Shown here: piece after piece, positions 33,962-46,348 of the stretch
How the letters are laid out: each line of letters begins with the position of its first letter
Position numbering within the stretch: the first letter of the stretch is position 1
Assembly (NCBI GenBank): GCA_018340375.1
Contig: JAFFJZ010000001.1
Span: forward strand, 38,370,001 to 38,434,000
DNA from: Gonatopus flavifemur
Taxonomy: Eukaryota > Arthropoda > Insecta > Hymenoptera > Dryinidae
Direction: 5' to 3'
DNA: 64,000 nucleotides
Notes under the pieces: model-generated
What the model was told of the DNA's origin: nothing
What the model saw: only the letters and a program-made list of their open reading frames with translations
The model's database searches: none
Position numbers and translations under genes: made by a program

Positions 33962-34315
33962 TGGTGGGATTTTTAAGCTGAAAATGTTTTTTTATTATTT
34001 TCCGTTATTTTCAAATTCCTTCTGTGCCTTTCCTATTCGATGTAAGGGGATAATCTTGTCCTCATACCATGAGCATGCATAGAATGAATGAGAAAACATG
34101 CCATCGGATCCTTCGGCTTGCTCTATATAGAAAAATTTGCAACTTCAAAAATATTCAGCGCTCGTTCCATGATTCTCATCGGTGTCATGATCGCCAGATC
34201 ATAGTCAGTTAAAGACGACTCAAATCACTAAAATTCATCAAAAATCATGAAAAATACAAAAATCATAAAAAATGATTGATAATACAACTTTCCAGGTAAG
34301 AATAAGGAAAATCAA

Positions 34316-35508
34316 CCCGTCTCAAGCCTCGTTCGAGTCTGAGTTGGAGTGATATGGGTCTACCATTGGAGAAACATATCGCCGATCTCAAAAAAAAAAG
34401 ACTGTCACACATGATCCCTGAAAAAAATTAATTGGATCTAGCAGATCTCATTAAGTCTTGAAAATGACATGACTGAGGTTGTTCAGATCTTCTTAGATCT
34501 ACATAGATCAACGTGAATCACATCTGTTCTTCCAAATATCCCTGTCAAAAATGATTTCAAAATAGAAATTGACAATCCATCTAATCCATTGCGTGTTTGG
34601 TTTGAAAAGGATAACGAATGAGGAGGTGACAAAATTCCAGGTCTGGCCACCCTGTAGATATGCTTAGATCCCAATGGATCTATGTAAATGTGACTGGATT
34701 TCTATGGTTTAATTCATTCAAGGTAGTTCTCCGGGAGAATTCAGGATCAAATTGGAAAAATTATTCTCAAGCAGAGCACCAAGGTCGAAGGAATTCGATA
34801 ATCATATTCGTTGGGACTTATATTCTTATTTATGACACGCTTTTGTTCATTAATAGTAAAATACATTCCCATAAACAAAAGCGTGTGACAGTGTCATGAT
34901 GACTCATATAAAAAAATCCTCATGGTAAAGGTTTTTTGAATCTCACAAGGAACAAAATGAGGCCTCATAAGTCATGAACGGATCAAAAATAAAAAATTTT
35001 TGAGAAAAAAACCATGTCAAATTTCGCGTTGTTGTTACAAGGTTGTTTATTTATACTTCGAGTTGGTTCTTTTTTTGTCATAAATAAGGATATAAGTCCC
35101 AACGAATATGATTATCAAATTCCTTCAACCTTGGTGCTTTGCTTGACAATAATTTTTCCAATTTGATCCTGAATTCTCCCGGAGACCTACCTTAAATCTA
35201 CCGACATCTTATAAGATGTGTTTGAGCAACTTTCAACTCAATTCATTTTTTCTTGAGATTCTTTCGAAGGGAATAATACATCTGACAATCCGGGTTTCGC
35301 CAATTGAAAATCCCCCAGTGACGCCATTCAAGGAACTATCTAGCCCCCCACGAGAATCTAGCCGAGGGCTAGCAAGAGTCTAGTGGCTAGCGGGGAACTT
35401 GTAAGGGCCTAGTGAGTGCTGATATAACGCTTGGTCGGGTCAGGCCATCCAAGGCACTGTCTTGACCCTAACCACTCCAACTCGGTCCCGAACGACGCTT
35501 GAAATGGG
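34316..35508. mobile_element. 1.19-kb element with long terminal inverted repeats, composite
   Basis: The segment reading CCCGTCTCAAGCCTCGTTCG at 34316 pairs with the inverted sequence ending CGACGCTTGAAATGGG at 35508. Similarity continues about 50 bases inwards through GAGTTGGAGTG. Inside are a GATC-rich stretch (34430-34515), a relative of the 22.5-kb GGCCAGACC repeat (ending 34655), a separate foldback (34720-35193) and a CTAG-rich stretch (35338-35420). There is no transposase. Confidence 0.7.
34720..35193. mobile_element. Foldback element with arms of about 115 bp
   Basis: Bases 34720-34833 pair with the reverse complement of 35077-35193 at high identity. Shared blocks include TTCAGGATCAAATTGGAAAA, AGCACCAAGGT and ATAATCATATTCGTTGGGAC. 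The loop contains a second small hairpin: GACACGCTTTTGTT near 34835 with AACAAAAGCGTGTG near 34874. Confidence 0.85.
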
Positions 35509-35640
35509 TCTATTTCTCTTATTTTCACATGGGAAGTTGTGTAAGTTATCATCTTTGACGATTTCAATCGTCCTCTTGAAAGCACTTTTTGATCAACTAG
35601 TTAGGTATAGTGCTCGCGCACGAACGCGCGTGTGTATCTA

Positions 35641-35656
35641 TGTGTGTGTGTGTGTG
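35641..35656. repeat. (TG)n microsatellite
   Basis: Eight TG units, preceded by an alternating CG/CA-rich segment at 35613-35633. Confidence 0.9.
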
Positions 35657-35961
35657 AATAAATATGTATGAGTATGATGTTGATGGAGTTTTGCTTGATG
35701 CGAGATGAGAATGAATTTCAGTGATTTTTGTCGTCTTCAACTGACTACGAATGTGACACTGATGAAAAAATCATGGAACGAGTGCTTGGTATTTTCAAAG
35801 TCCCAGCCGAGGACGAATTTTCCTGCAAGTTTTAGATTCTCATCACTCACCCCTAATATCAAGTTTGAACTCTAAAATATTGGTTGTTTTCGATTATCCA
35901 CAAATTCCAAGTTGAAAATCCTTTTATAAAAAGCAAGCCGAAGAGCCCAAGTGCATGTTTT

Positions 35962-36198
35962 CACCGAGAGAAATTTATATTTGGATTTATTTGGATTGAC
36001 TAAACTTTGTTTGAATCAACTAAATTCCTGCTGAAATATGAACCTACTAGAATTTCAGTTGCATCAAATGAAGAATTCATTCCATCCAAATGAACTTTCA
36101 TTCATTTGAAATGAAATTTATTTGAATCGAGTAAAATTTTATTGGATGCAATGAAATGTCTAGTAGGTTCATATTCAAGTAAACTATTTTTCTGGGTG
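35962..36198. mobile_element. Palindromic MITE, second copy of the 15.5-kb family
   Basis: It starts CACCGAGAGAAATTTATATT and ends TAAACTATTTTTCTGGGTG. Its sequence matches 15461-15696 in the opposite orientation, for example ATGAAATGTCTAGTAGGTTC. Flanking TA is not preserved. It is 237 bp and non-coding. Confidence 0.85.
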
Positions 36199-38519
36199 TT
36201 CTTATTCATTCTATGCATATTCATGATATGAGAAAAAATATTATCCCCTCACATCGAATAGGAAAAGCACACAGGTAATTTTTTCAGTACATTGTTATTT
36301 TTTGGAGGTAGCTATTGGATAAATTTTGATATTCCTTGGAGCAACTGCTTTCTTCCAGCTTCAAAATGTCACCTCGAACGTTAAAGTATCTTTCATCTTC
36401 AGAAATTGGCAGCCAAAAGTACGAGAGCTTGAAAATAGCACATTTGGAGTGTTTTGATTGGACTGGAATGGATTTGAAGAAATATAAAAATCAAATGGGT
36501 TCGAATTTTCTCTTCTCACACCTCAGAGAAGATCTTTACCAAGTATGACGAAAATCCAAAACAGAGGGGCGACCAATTTTTTATTCTCCCGGTGATTTTA
36601 TGTGGAATAATCCATATATTCTTCCGCGTTGAATATTGTTTTTGGTGAACCCATAAATTTTATCCTCGGAGCCTAATCGAATAAAAAATATTAACATCAC
36701 TGTGAAGACAATAGAAGAAATTGAGATTAGTACAACAAAAGAGCTTGAAGAATGATATTTCTTATCGCATAGACTCTACGTCAAAAGAATCACAGATACG
36801 CTTTAATTATTTGAAAAGTTCTATCAGAAATAGTTGACTCACGGCCACGTTATTCACAATTCAAATAGAGGAAAAAACTTGTTCATTGGATATATAAAAC
36901 TTTTTCATGTTTGGAAAAGGCTCTTCAGTGGTTTTTTTTTTATGAGGAAGAAACAGTTTCCACGTACAGCCAAAGGCTAAAAAGAATACAAACTGCCCAA
37001 GAAAAGTTTGACTCATTTTCAACAGAGTGCTGAACAGAAGAAGTGCATTCCAAAGTTCGTCTCTTCTTCTGAATTGTATCCGGTAGTCGGCATGCTGCAT
37101 ATACAGTTCCATTCGAGTCCTTAGCCGAGACAAGTATCAACGTGAATATGCGATCGAGTGATACCAGTACGGAATACCAAATATATTCATTTGAACATAC
37201 GAGATATCGTTTCAGAGATTCATCATAAAGACCGAGTGACAATATAAAGAAATCATAGAGACGTAGAAAGCTCTGTTCCTTCGGAACGTTGAAGGGTTCT
37301 GAATATTAAATTCGATATGTAAAAGTGTGTATTTTCCTACTCGAATCGAAAACTATCGTACGTTGTTTGTATTCGTTTCGTGAATGAATATTTCGAGACG
37401 AAATTTTCTCATGAATTTTCATAATCATAGTTTCTTTTGATAAGCTGTATGCGACGAGAGCTTATTAGGACATTCTATTCTTTGATATTTGAATAATGCA
37501 TCAAGTTGCTGCCATGAGCAGATATCTTGTAATCCCAATAGTTCGAGAATGATTCATGGAAAGTTCATAATTATCTAGACTATCGGGAAATTTGACGTCA
37601 ACATTTCGAAGGAAATTTGTTCCTCATCGACCACAAGTTTATCCAACAAGATTCAAGCAGCAAGAAGATCCTTATACATCGAGTGAGTAGAGTGTGCTTT
37701 GAGAAAGCTCACAAATTGCCTTCGTTAGTCAAACGATGTTGTTTATGTATAATGTCCACAGAATGAGGTTCGAAGATGGAAACGAAATTGAAACTTAATT
37801 CTATCATTAAATCGTATTCTGTTTGCATTTCAAACGTCCATTGAAAAATTCATACCATCGCAATGTATGAATTTTGTAAAAGGTAGAGAGAAGAATCCAG
37901 AAGAGAAAAATAATTGTCCCGTGCAAATAAAGCAATCACTATTGGATAAAATTGTAGGAAATTGATATATATATATATCAATGATCATTCGGTTTTATTA
38001 TAATTGTTACTCTAGGATAAAAATTAACCCAAGTCAAAATGGACCATGAGCTTTAGGACCTCAAGCCTGGGTTACTAGGTATGGCGTAACTCTAGAATGA
38101 TGGCATCATTCGAGCCTCAGCCTGATAGTTTCTACAATCAAGACCCAACACTGGGGAAAGGGTTGTAACAGCATATACCATCAATGGCAAACCATACAAA
38201 AAAATGGTTTGTTAGGGACGAGCAATCGTGGTCGCATCCTTGTGTCATTGATGCGCCCATATCATACCAGAGGTCACTTTTATTCTCCATTGTAGTTGAA
38301 AATAAAATGAAACATCCATTCTATAATTTTGATATGAGCGAAATGAATGTCGGAGAATTTCCAGAAGTTGGACATAATGTTTCTGATCAGTTTGAACTGA
38401 TGAATGATGAAAATCTGGTGGTCCTAGCGTTGAAGTAAACATATCCTGAAACAGATGAGGAATTCTTCCTGTCATAGAATCTTCAGAGGGGACATATATT
38501 CATTGAATGCTTCACTCTT
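36199..38519. other. Non-coding stretch
   Basis: No gene was recognised. The 84-codon frame at 38184-38438 has no identifiable motif. A short (AT)n run is at 37965-37978. Confidence 0.4.
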
Positions 38520-38837
38520 TACACACGCAAGAACGGTCTTTTTTGGGAAGTAGCAGAGTTCACTATTTAATATAGCAACACATGTATCTAATATGTTTTC
38601 CGTAGAATGAGCTATGTAATTCACTGATTATGCGATGTAAAGAATCACATAGTGCAATGCCACGTAGTATCTTTATGAATCACTATGAGGATTAGCAATC
38701 TCTGTAATTTCCATCGATGAATTTGAATTTTATGTGCCTAAAAACCGAAATATGATATGAATTACTATTTCACACATCGGAGGTGGCTGTGCTATGTATG
38801 ACAACAGACTATTTGTTCACCATCTCTCTCCTCCGTG
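38520..38837 (-). mobile_element. Non-autonomous element, copy 2 of an inverted pair
   Basis: This is the reverse complement of the 30624-30947 element along its length, ending CTCTCCTCCGTG. Differences are scattered single bases and small gaps, so both copies are old. The two inverted copies lie about 7.6 kb apart. Confidence 0.75.
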
Positions 38838-40252
38838 CAAGAAACACATAGCACCCTGATGAGAGTTATTGGAAATGATTGATTCAAAAGGGAGTTCCAT
38901 CCTGGGTCAAGCTATTGCTCAAATTGAGTCAATCTACCGCAAAAGCTGGACAGAATTATCGTTCAAGCTGAGCCAAGGTATTGCCTGAGCTGAGTCAAGT
39001 TACCACCCATTCTTATTGCAACAGCTTTGCGTCAAGCTAAATTCTATCATCAGCTTTTGCCTTTCTTTGGCACCTGAAGATTTCCATATGGTAAGTGTCG
39101 CTGACTGTTCTTATGCTAGATCGAAGTTCATCGCATTCTCTCCGAAGTTAATTGGTATTTATATTAGAATTTCGGAATACTTTGCATAAAGTGTCTATTT
39201 TCTCCAGTAATCGTCACGGTACACTTTTCTCCATACAATGAATGAATCAAGAAATGAAGAACAACATCGTTGAGATTATTCCATGAATTTTGTATGAATA
39301 TAAGGTTGATTCAGCGTTAATTGAAAGAATTCAATCGTTATATTCGTAATCTGAGATGATATAGAAAAATCACCATCACAATAGCCCAGTAGCTCATAGC
39401 CGTAGTATCTTCTTCAACGGTTTCACCATTTTGATTAATGTTTTCTCCTCCGTTACGCTACGTTGAATTTGAAGCTCATCTTTCACACAAACCCGTGCTG
39501 AGAATTCGATCACAGTCTCTTAATTCTTCTACGAAGTATTGAGTTCGAAAATGTTTAAAACTGGACGAGATCTTTCCACATTTCGGTTCCAAACAATCAA
39601 TAGTGAGTTCAGTAGTCTCGCAATACATTCGGAATGCATTATCTTACACATGTTATCGACCCTGATTATTTTGAGGCATATCACCCTTCTGCAGAGTATT
39701 GATTTTATAAAATGCGGAACAAGGTTGTGTGTCCAACTTTTGAATTCGAATTTCCAACGTCATTGAATATTCCACATATCCGCAGTGTTGATAAAGATGA
39801 ACAATCCAGTGAATTTTATTGATTCGTCAGAATATTGGGGAAGATCTGGATAGGAGATTTAAAAGAACCGTGGGCAATGCTCGCAATTGGGATATTTTAC
39901 AAAGTAAGACAGTTATTATTGAAGAACTTGACTTGGATGAAAATCATCTCCTGTTGAATCCAATTCTAGATGATTCAACTACGGCAAAAATTTCTGCTTT
40001 GTGAGAAACAAATTCTTCTGTCAATAGATCTCGGGGCAGGGATTTGTTGAGAAATGCTGGAACTCTGCACTTTTGAATACGATTTTTCTTTCTCGAAACG
40101 AACAAATCCTCCTCAATTGGGCTTTCTTGCTGAACTTATGAGGATTGATTCAAGAAGCGAATCTTCAGAAGATTTCAAATGAATATTCTTGGATCTCCAG
40201 TGGAGAGAAATGCTGAATCATGGTCTTTATCAATCGTAAAAAATAAGAGAAT
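38838..40252. other. Non-coding stretch with a degenerate repeat
   Basis: At 38905-39040, variants of GAGTCAAGCTATTGCC recur with GCTGAG words, suggesting an old short tandem repeat. The frame at 39819-40004 shows no domain. Confidence 0.4.
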
Positions 40253-40513
40253 GAGCATCAAAACAGAAGTAAGGAAGTCCGTATATGTAGCAAAGGGTGC
40301 GTTTAATGCAACTCCAACGTTTCACCCAGGTTTGATTGGGAATCCATCTTTTCCCACAGGATACGGGCCTATGATGATGAAGCAGCAACACTCTTTGCCT
40401 TTTTGACGGACTTGATGTCCTTGAAAAGGCCCAGAACCTGGGCGAAACGTCGGAATTGCATTTAACGCACGCTCTGCTTGTTATATGGACTTCCTTATTT
40501 CTGTTTTGATAGC
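40253..40513. mobile_element. Inverted-repeat fragment, possibly Penelope-like, with hammerhead-like motif
   Basis: Arms at 40253-40331 and 40432-40513 are inverted copies (ATCAAAACAGAAGTAAGGAA against its complement; CGTTTCACCCAGGT against ACCTGGGCGAAACG). At 40421-40450, TTGAAAAG, a GCCCAG/CTGGGC stem and GAAACG occur in the order of a hammerhead ribozyme core (CUGANGA, stem II, GAAA). The first conserved C is changed to T. Hammerhead motifs are known in Penelope-like retroelements; assignment here is inference. Confidence 0.5.
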
Positions 40514-41370
40514 GCATCGTATGAGCACTACTTGACTGAAAAAATCAAGACAATGAGCATTCATGTTTGATTCCAAATGGATTCATAGATTCCATATGAA
40601 TCCTTGAACACTTTTAATCGAAAATCTGCTCGGAAATTGGGGAGCTTAGGAAGATTTTCATTTCATTTGTTACAAATCGAATTTTATAGATCATCATTTT
40701 ATGTATCCCCATTCCCCCATGTATCCTCATGAAAAATTGTCAAAAGAGAATGCGATGTTTCGCGAATGACAGCTGTCATGCAGCAGCTGATATATTGCAA
40801 TCCGATGAAGTTCACATATTACACTTTTTATCCATCAATTACGCATGTCGATACGAAATCAAAGAATAATAAAAATCACTGAACAGGGATTGTGTGGCTT
40901 TGTTATTTTCAACGGTCCATTTCAAAAATTTTCCAGCGAAATAATGATTCGATAATACATTTTCTAGTACATGAAGCAATGTTGAATTAACTGTGCTTGT
41001 ATCCTTTCCTGTGCTCGTTTGATAATTGAATAACTCGACTGGATTTGTGGAATATTTGAAACGAACATCCGCTCATTCATATCCCTTGCAAAAGCTACTA
41101 GAAACTTCATGTGAGCCAGACAATTTTCAAGGTAATGTCCATTATTATAATTCCTCTTCAGTAATTCTATAAATCAAGAGAGGGTATTTTTGGAATAAAG
41201 TAATTTTATTCTATTGGAAAATCATTAATCATAACATAGAACAACAAAAAAATGTTTAACCTCTGTATTTCGAGGTTTGAAAACTGATTCAGAGGAGTTT
41301 CGGCGTGGTAATACAAAAACAACGTGACGTTTCTTGAATTGGTTCAGTTTTTATAAACTGTTCGCATATA
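40514..41370. other. Non-coding stretch
   Basis: Nothing recognisable. Confidence 0.35.
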
Positions 41371-41583
41371 GGGGAGAGTTGCCTTGATTGGACCATCGCC
41401 TTGGATGGACGCCTTCCTTTTATTGCCAAAGGAAAAAACTTGAATCTCTTCTAATCATGAAGTGATCATGTTCATTATTGTGACATTATCGCTGTATGAT
41501 TAGAAGAAATCTGAGTTCTTTTCTTTGGCAATAAAAGGTGGTGGTCCATCCAAGGGGATGGTCCAATCAACGCAGCTCTCCCC
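41371..41583. mobile_element. TA-flanked hairpin MITE, 213 bp
   Basis: GGGGAGAGTTGCCTTGATTG at 41371 pairs with the inverted end CAATCAACGCAGCTCTCCCC at 41583. Arms continue through GGTGGTCCATCCA- and CTTTGGCAATAAAAGG-type blocks for about 70 bases. TA is duplicated at 41369-41370 and 41584-41585. No frame is present. Confidence 0.88.
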
Positions 41584-44500
41584 TAATTTTTTATACACGC
41601 AGAAAAATAGTCTTAAGAATCTTCATATTTCTACAAAATTGGCGAGATGAGAGAAAATCTCGCTGTTATTGGAATGTAGTAAAAATAAATGATTTACCAA
41701 ACAATCTTTAAGATTAAATTGAGTATTTCCACCCTGTTCAACAATAATAGTGGTAATCGCTCTTATCTTGCTAATTTAGCAGTAATGTAATGAAGGATGT
41801 GGGGAGTTTTTCCTCACACTGCTGGTGAATTTCGTCTCCTCATCGCGGCGGAATTGTTTTTCCATCAAATGTGAGGGATTTTTCAAGGTTCAAGCCTTGG
41901 GATGTAGAATGGTTGTTGACCAATCTCATCGTAATTAAAATATCTCACACAAAACATCATCAAGGCCATTCTTTTGTAGCTTGGGTACGTTCGTAATAAG
42001 TTTTCTGGTCAGAATCGAATTTAACGGGCGCGTTGGTGTGGTCATTCTTTGATTCATTCACCGTGGCAATTTGTGTTCGTTCAACTAGTTTACTACAAAA
42101 GTTCACGAGTTTGCGCAAACTTCATGCCGAACTTTGAGAGGTAGATGCGGACAAAATGGGAGGAAGAGAAGAGCGAAAGAGAAGATTGGGACACGAGTGC
42201 TTTCACCCTTCCGTAACTACCTCGTTGCTCGTTGTTCGACCTCTCTCCTAATGCTTTATTTTAAAACCCCTAGTTTGAGACCCTCTGAGTATTTGCCTTA
42301 AGTATTTACGCCTGATTTGAATTCGTCACGTGCAACCTACCGCCGCGTCAAAAGTAAACTTTTCCAAGCTCTGTCGTGGACTCGTGCTCGTCGTCGTTGT
42401 TGTCAGAGAATCATAGGAGTTCGTTTCGCACCATAACTCGGATAACACCAATTCGGCTCCTAACTTTCACCATTCTCATCCCACCGTCCTTGATGTAGGA
42501 TAAAAAGGACGATTTATGAATACACATCCTCTTTCGTGAGATAATTTTGAAAAGTATGGTGATTTCTCCTCCCTGTTTTCCCTGGAAAATATCTCTTCGA
42601 GAGGGAATAATTTTATTTTCCGCGTGTTAATATTGTATTCGTTCGATCACTGTTATTGTGTACATATTTGTTGCTCCGGAAAATGGCGAATGTAAAGAAA
42701 ATCGAATAGATTTGATTGAAAGCAGAGGAAACAATATAATGTAGGAAATTTTTTTAAAGTTTATCCCAGTATCAGGATGCATCAATTGTGCGTGGAAAGA
42801 GAGGACGAACAATTATGTTTCAAATGTATTCCAGAATGGTGAATAAGTCTACTTTCAAGTTTCGAAAAGTTGTTTTCAAGGTGATGTTTCGAGAAATTTT
42901 TTCAAAACGCGTGGTGTGTGATTCATGAAATTTTACATAAAATCCATCTATGAAAATATACAAATATTTCTTCGTTGAAGAACTGTTGATGGCAACTGTA
43001 TGGGATTTTTGAAGATTGAGAAACAAACAGAATTATAAAAAGAGTCAAGATTTATCATTTTGATTGATGTTATGAACCGCATAGAATCAAAGCAAAGCGA
43101 TCTGTGAAAGTTACAACTATAATTCAAGTTACAGTATTATTATTGCTCATAATGTTGAATAGATCGACGTATGACAATCTCATACAGGATTGCTACAACC
43201 GGGAGATTCTAATGGAATCTACCAATCATACATCTACACCAGATAGAATGACCAATGAGAATGGGAGAAAATTTCCAGTGTAGCAACCAAGCCATAGCTA
43301 CGTGATGTCAGAATATTGTCTTGTCTAATATGAAAGGAATGTCTTCCTGAAAATCAAGAGTCTTAACTTTATCTCTCGAATATTATCTTCCAAGTTTCTT
43401 CTGGAGAACTGATTTGATCTTGGATAGTGTGTTGCGATTAGACTGGATTAGATTAGGAATGTTCTTATTTTTATTATTCCTATCAATATACTAGTATTCC
43501 ACGATTGAGCTATCCTTTTGTTCTCATTCCTTCCCTTTCTTCTGTATTTCTTGAGAAGAGAAATAAGTCTTTTTATTTCGCTGTATTCCGAAAGAACTCA
43601 TGGAGGAATATCAGCCTTATTGTCCAAAAATTGATCCCTCCCAAACTCGACTAGGAACCGAATCGGGTTTGGATAGGACCTGACCAGGTCCTTATCGAAT
43701 TCTAATCAGACGCTGGGTTAACCCGATCAAATGAGACTGAATTTCTCGTCGAGATTATCACAGTTGCGTGAACTCTATGATGTTCATAAGTCACACATCC
43801 ATTTTGTATCCTTCTGTGAATAATGTATAAAATTCTCACGAGAGTGATTAAAAGACTGTATTAATAAAGTATAATGCATAAGAGATGGTGTGTTGCGAAG
43901 TTTAAGATATGAGTATTCGATTGTTGATGTTTGGTAATCGAGTAAATGAAGCGAGTTGTGAGTCTTTTAGATAAAATGAGTATAAAATTAAATTCCGAAC
44001 TTGTTGCAAAGCACCAAACCCAAATTAACTAAAACGAATATGAAATAACGATCGTTGATCCAATTCCAACTTTCATCTCAATTCACATCGAAACTGTTAT
44101 GCACGTCGAAATTTAAATGAACTTTGAATACATTATTTTTCCCCATCTTTCTAATGATTCTGCCACGAATGGTTTTTCTCATCTTCATGTAAATTCGGGT
44201 TTCTTTCTATGTAATGTTCTGTGATTCAAACATCATAATCAGAAAATTTCGGTAAGTGAAATGAAAATTCTCCACATGACCGAACTTGGAGAGTACATTT
44301 GACATTCTTCTTTTAAAGAAATTCTTCGTGAGAGTTCAGTATCACGTGATATAGTAATATTACCAATAATTGTCTTGGTGAAACACAAACACCATCAGCA
44401 TTGGAATTACCTGTACCACCTTCAGATGTAAGTGGGACGGTGTTTATTTAACGCTTTGAATTTCTCCCCCTCAACATGTCTTCCATATTACAGAATACCG

Positions 44501-46095
44501 AGTCTTATGATTTTTTTATCATCCGTCCAAGGCCTTTCATACTTCTCAATAGTCTCTGGTCTCTCATTGACTTGGGCGGCTTTCCTTCTTTTCTTTGAGG
44601 TGCATCCAATGTTGAGAGGGATGATACTTTTTTAATAAAATGAAGAAATATAAAAGGAGAATCTGATGAGACAAACAAACACAGAAATAAACAAACAGTA
44701 CGGGAAGACCTTCCCCAGACAATAGTCTCTGGTTTTGTCACTCTACCTTACAAACCATGTTGTTCCTTTTTCCCCATTCCGTGGTCTTTTATGTCTCTGC
44801 TTAGGTGGTCCGCTTGTCACACTCCAGTGATCCAAACCTTGCTTCGTTCCGTTTTCTCTTTCCTCATATTCGCACACAGATAAGTGTACGGCACGAGTCT
44901 TGGAAGATAACTATATTTTCTGCGAAAATGCTCTAAATTGAACCGAACGTAGCTTCGTCGCCTCATTTCGCCGTCACCTCACCCTGTTGACAGTCAGACG
45001 GAAGATAGACGGCAGAAAGGTGAAAGAGAATGGGAAGACAGATCACGGGCTGGTCGATAAAAAAGTTAAAAGAATGCCAACAGGATGGAATGCAAGAGGA
45101 ATCACGAAAAACATATTATAACGAAAATGACTAATTTTTAGATGTTCGTTTAGTGAGGAGTAATTGTATTCATTATTCAATTGTAGGATAAAATTTCATG
45201 ATTCATAATAACAAATCCAACCCGAGTGAATTGATTTCTCAAATATATATATATATCATGTATATCTTGTCGAATAAAGAACTGTGGTGTGCATCATCTT
45301 CTTGCGTCCTCGTACTACAGAAACGATGCATGATTATGACCATTTTAGCTGAATAATTGTGTGGGATGTAGTGAATCTTTGTGTTGTTGAGGTAACATGA
45401 ACTACTTTCATTCATATGTATGAACGGGTATACACACAGTGGAGAAAATAGAAGCACGAGTAAGAGAAATCTTGGAAACCTCCAACGAGTCATTATTATT
45501 TCTTCTTTAAAATTCTATCAGATTAGATGAGGGTGGAGAATCTATCGTTTGATTTTCGATCATAGGGCATAGTTGTTTCACAGCCCGGAATAACCATGGT
45601 TAATATTGATTACATAATCTGATGTTACATTTTTTTCTTCCAATCAATGATGTCCCAAATGGGAGTGATGAGCTTTTTTGACCTGATAACACATTTTATC
45701 ACAATCAGTATTTGCTATTTTTTACTGGCAATATGTTGTTGAACTCTGAATCGTTTATAGGAACGAAACGAAAATTCAAACTCATAAAATGTGACGAATC
45801 ATCATTTTCAATCTTCTCAAATAAATTCCCCGGAATTGGCAACACCGTTTAAAAGATATACCGCAAGATTTTGGGTCTTTGACAGCTGAATACCTTGCTA
45901 GCCTATCACTAATACGTTGCAAACTTCAGCGACATTGCAACACTAACTTATTTCCATAAATTTATGATCAATCATCAGTGTGAATTCACTCAGATTCGAG
46001 TTTACAGTGATTAGGAGACGATTAATCTTATCTTCGAACGCTGTTATTGTGCGATTTTGTAATAAATATTATCAACACATTGTGAATAACTGGTT
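41584..46095. other. Long non-coding stretch
   Basis: No host exon was recognised. A CACGCAGAAAAATAG half-terminus at 41597 has no visible partner. At 43188-43293 a weak inverted pair (TTGCTACAACCGG and CCAGTGTAGCAA) may bound a 0.1-kb MITE. At 43665-43745, ACCTGACCAGGTCCTTATC resembles part of the 53.6-kb element. Confidence 0.4.
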
Positions 46096-46348
46096 CACTG
46101 AGAGAGAAGATTTGGTTGATATATGCCGAACTAAAATTCCTGACTGGCAGAAGTAGAAATTTAGTGGGTCAACAAAGAGATCCTACCAAATCACTTCTAG
46201 TTGAAAGAATCAAATGTGATTTGGTAAAATGATCTGCCTGAATTTTGGTGAGACCCACTGAATTTTTTGGTTATTCGAAAAAAAAATTTTGATTGGGCAT
46301 ATAATAACAAAATGTTTTGATAGGCATAACAAAACAGTTTTCTCAGTG
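46096..46348. mobile_element. Probable MITE with CACTGAGAG ends, 253 bp
   Basis: CACTGAGAGAGAAGATTTGG at 46096 and CAGTTTTCTCAGTG ending at 46348 are inverted. An inner palindrome (CCAAATCAC/GTGATTTGG) lies at 46189-46230. Both flanks are TT, not TA. Confidence 0.6.
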
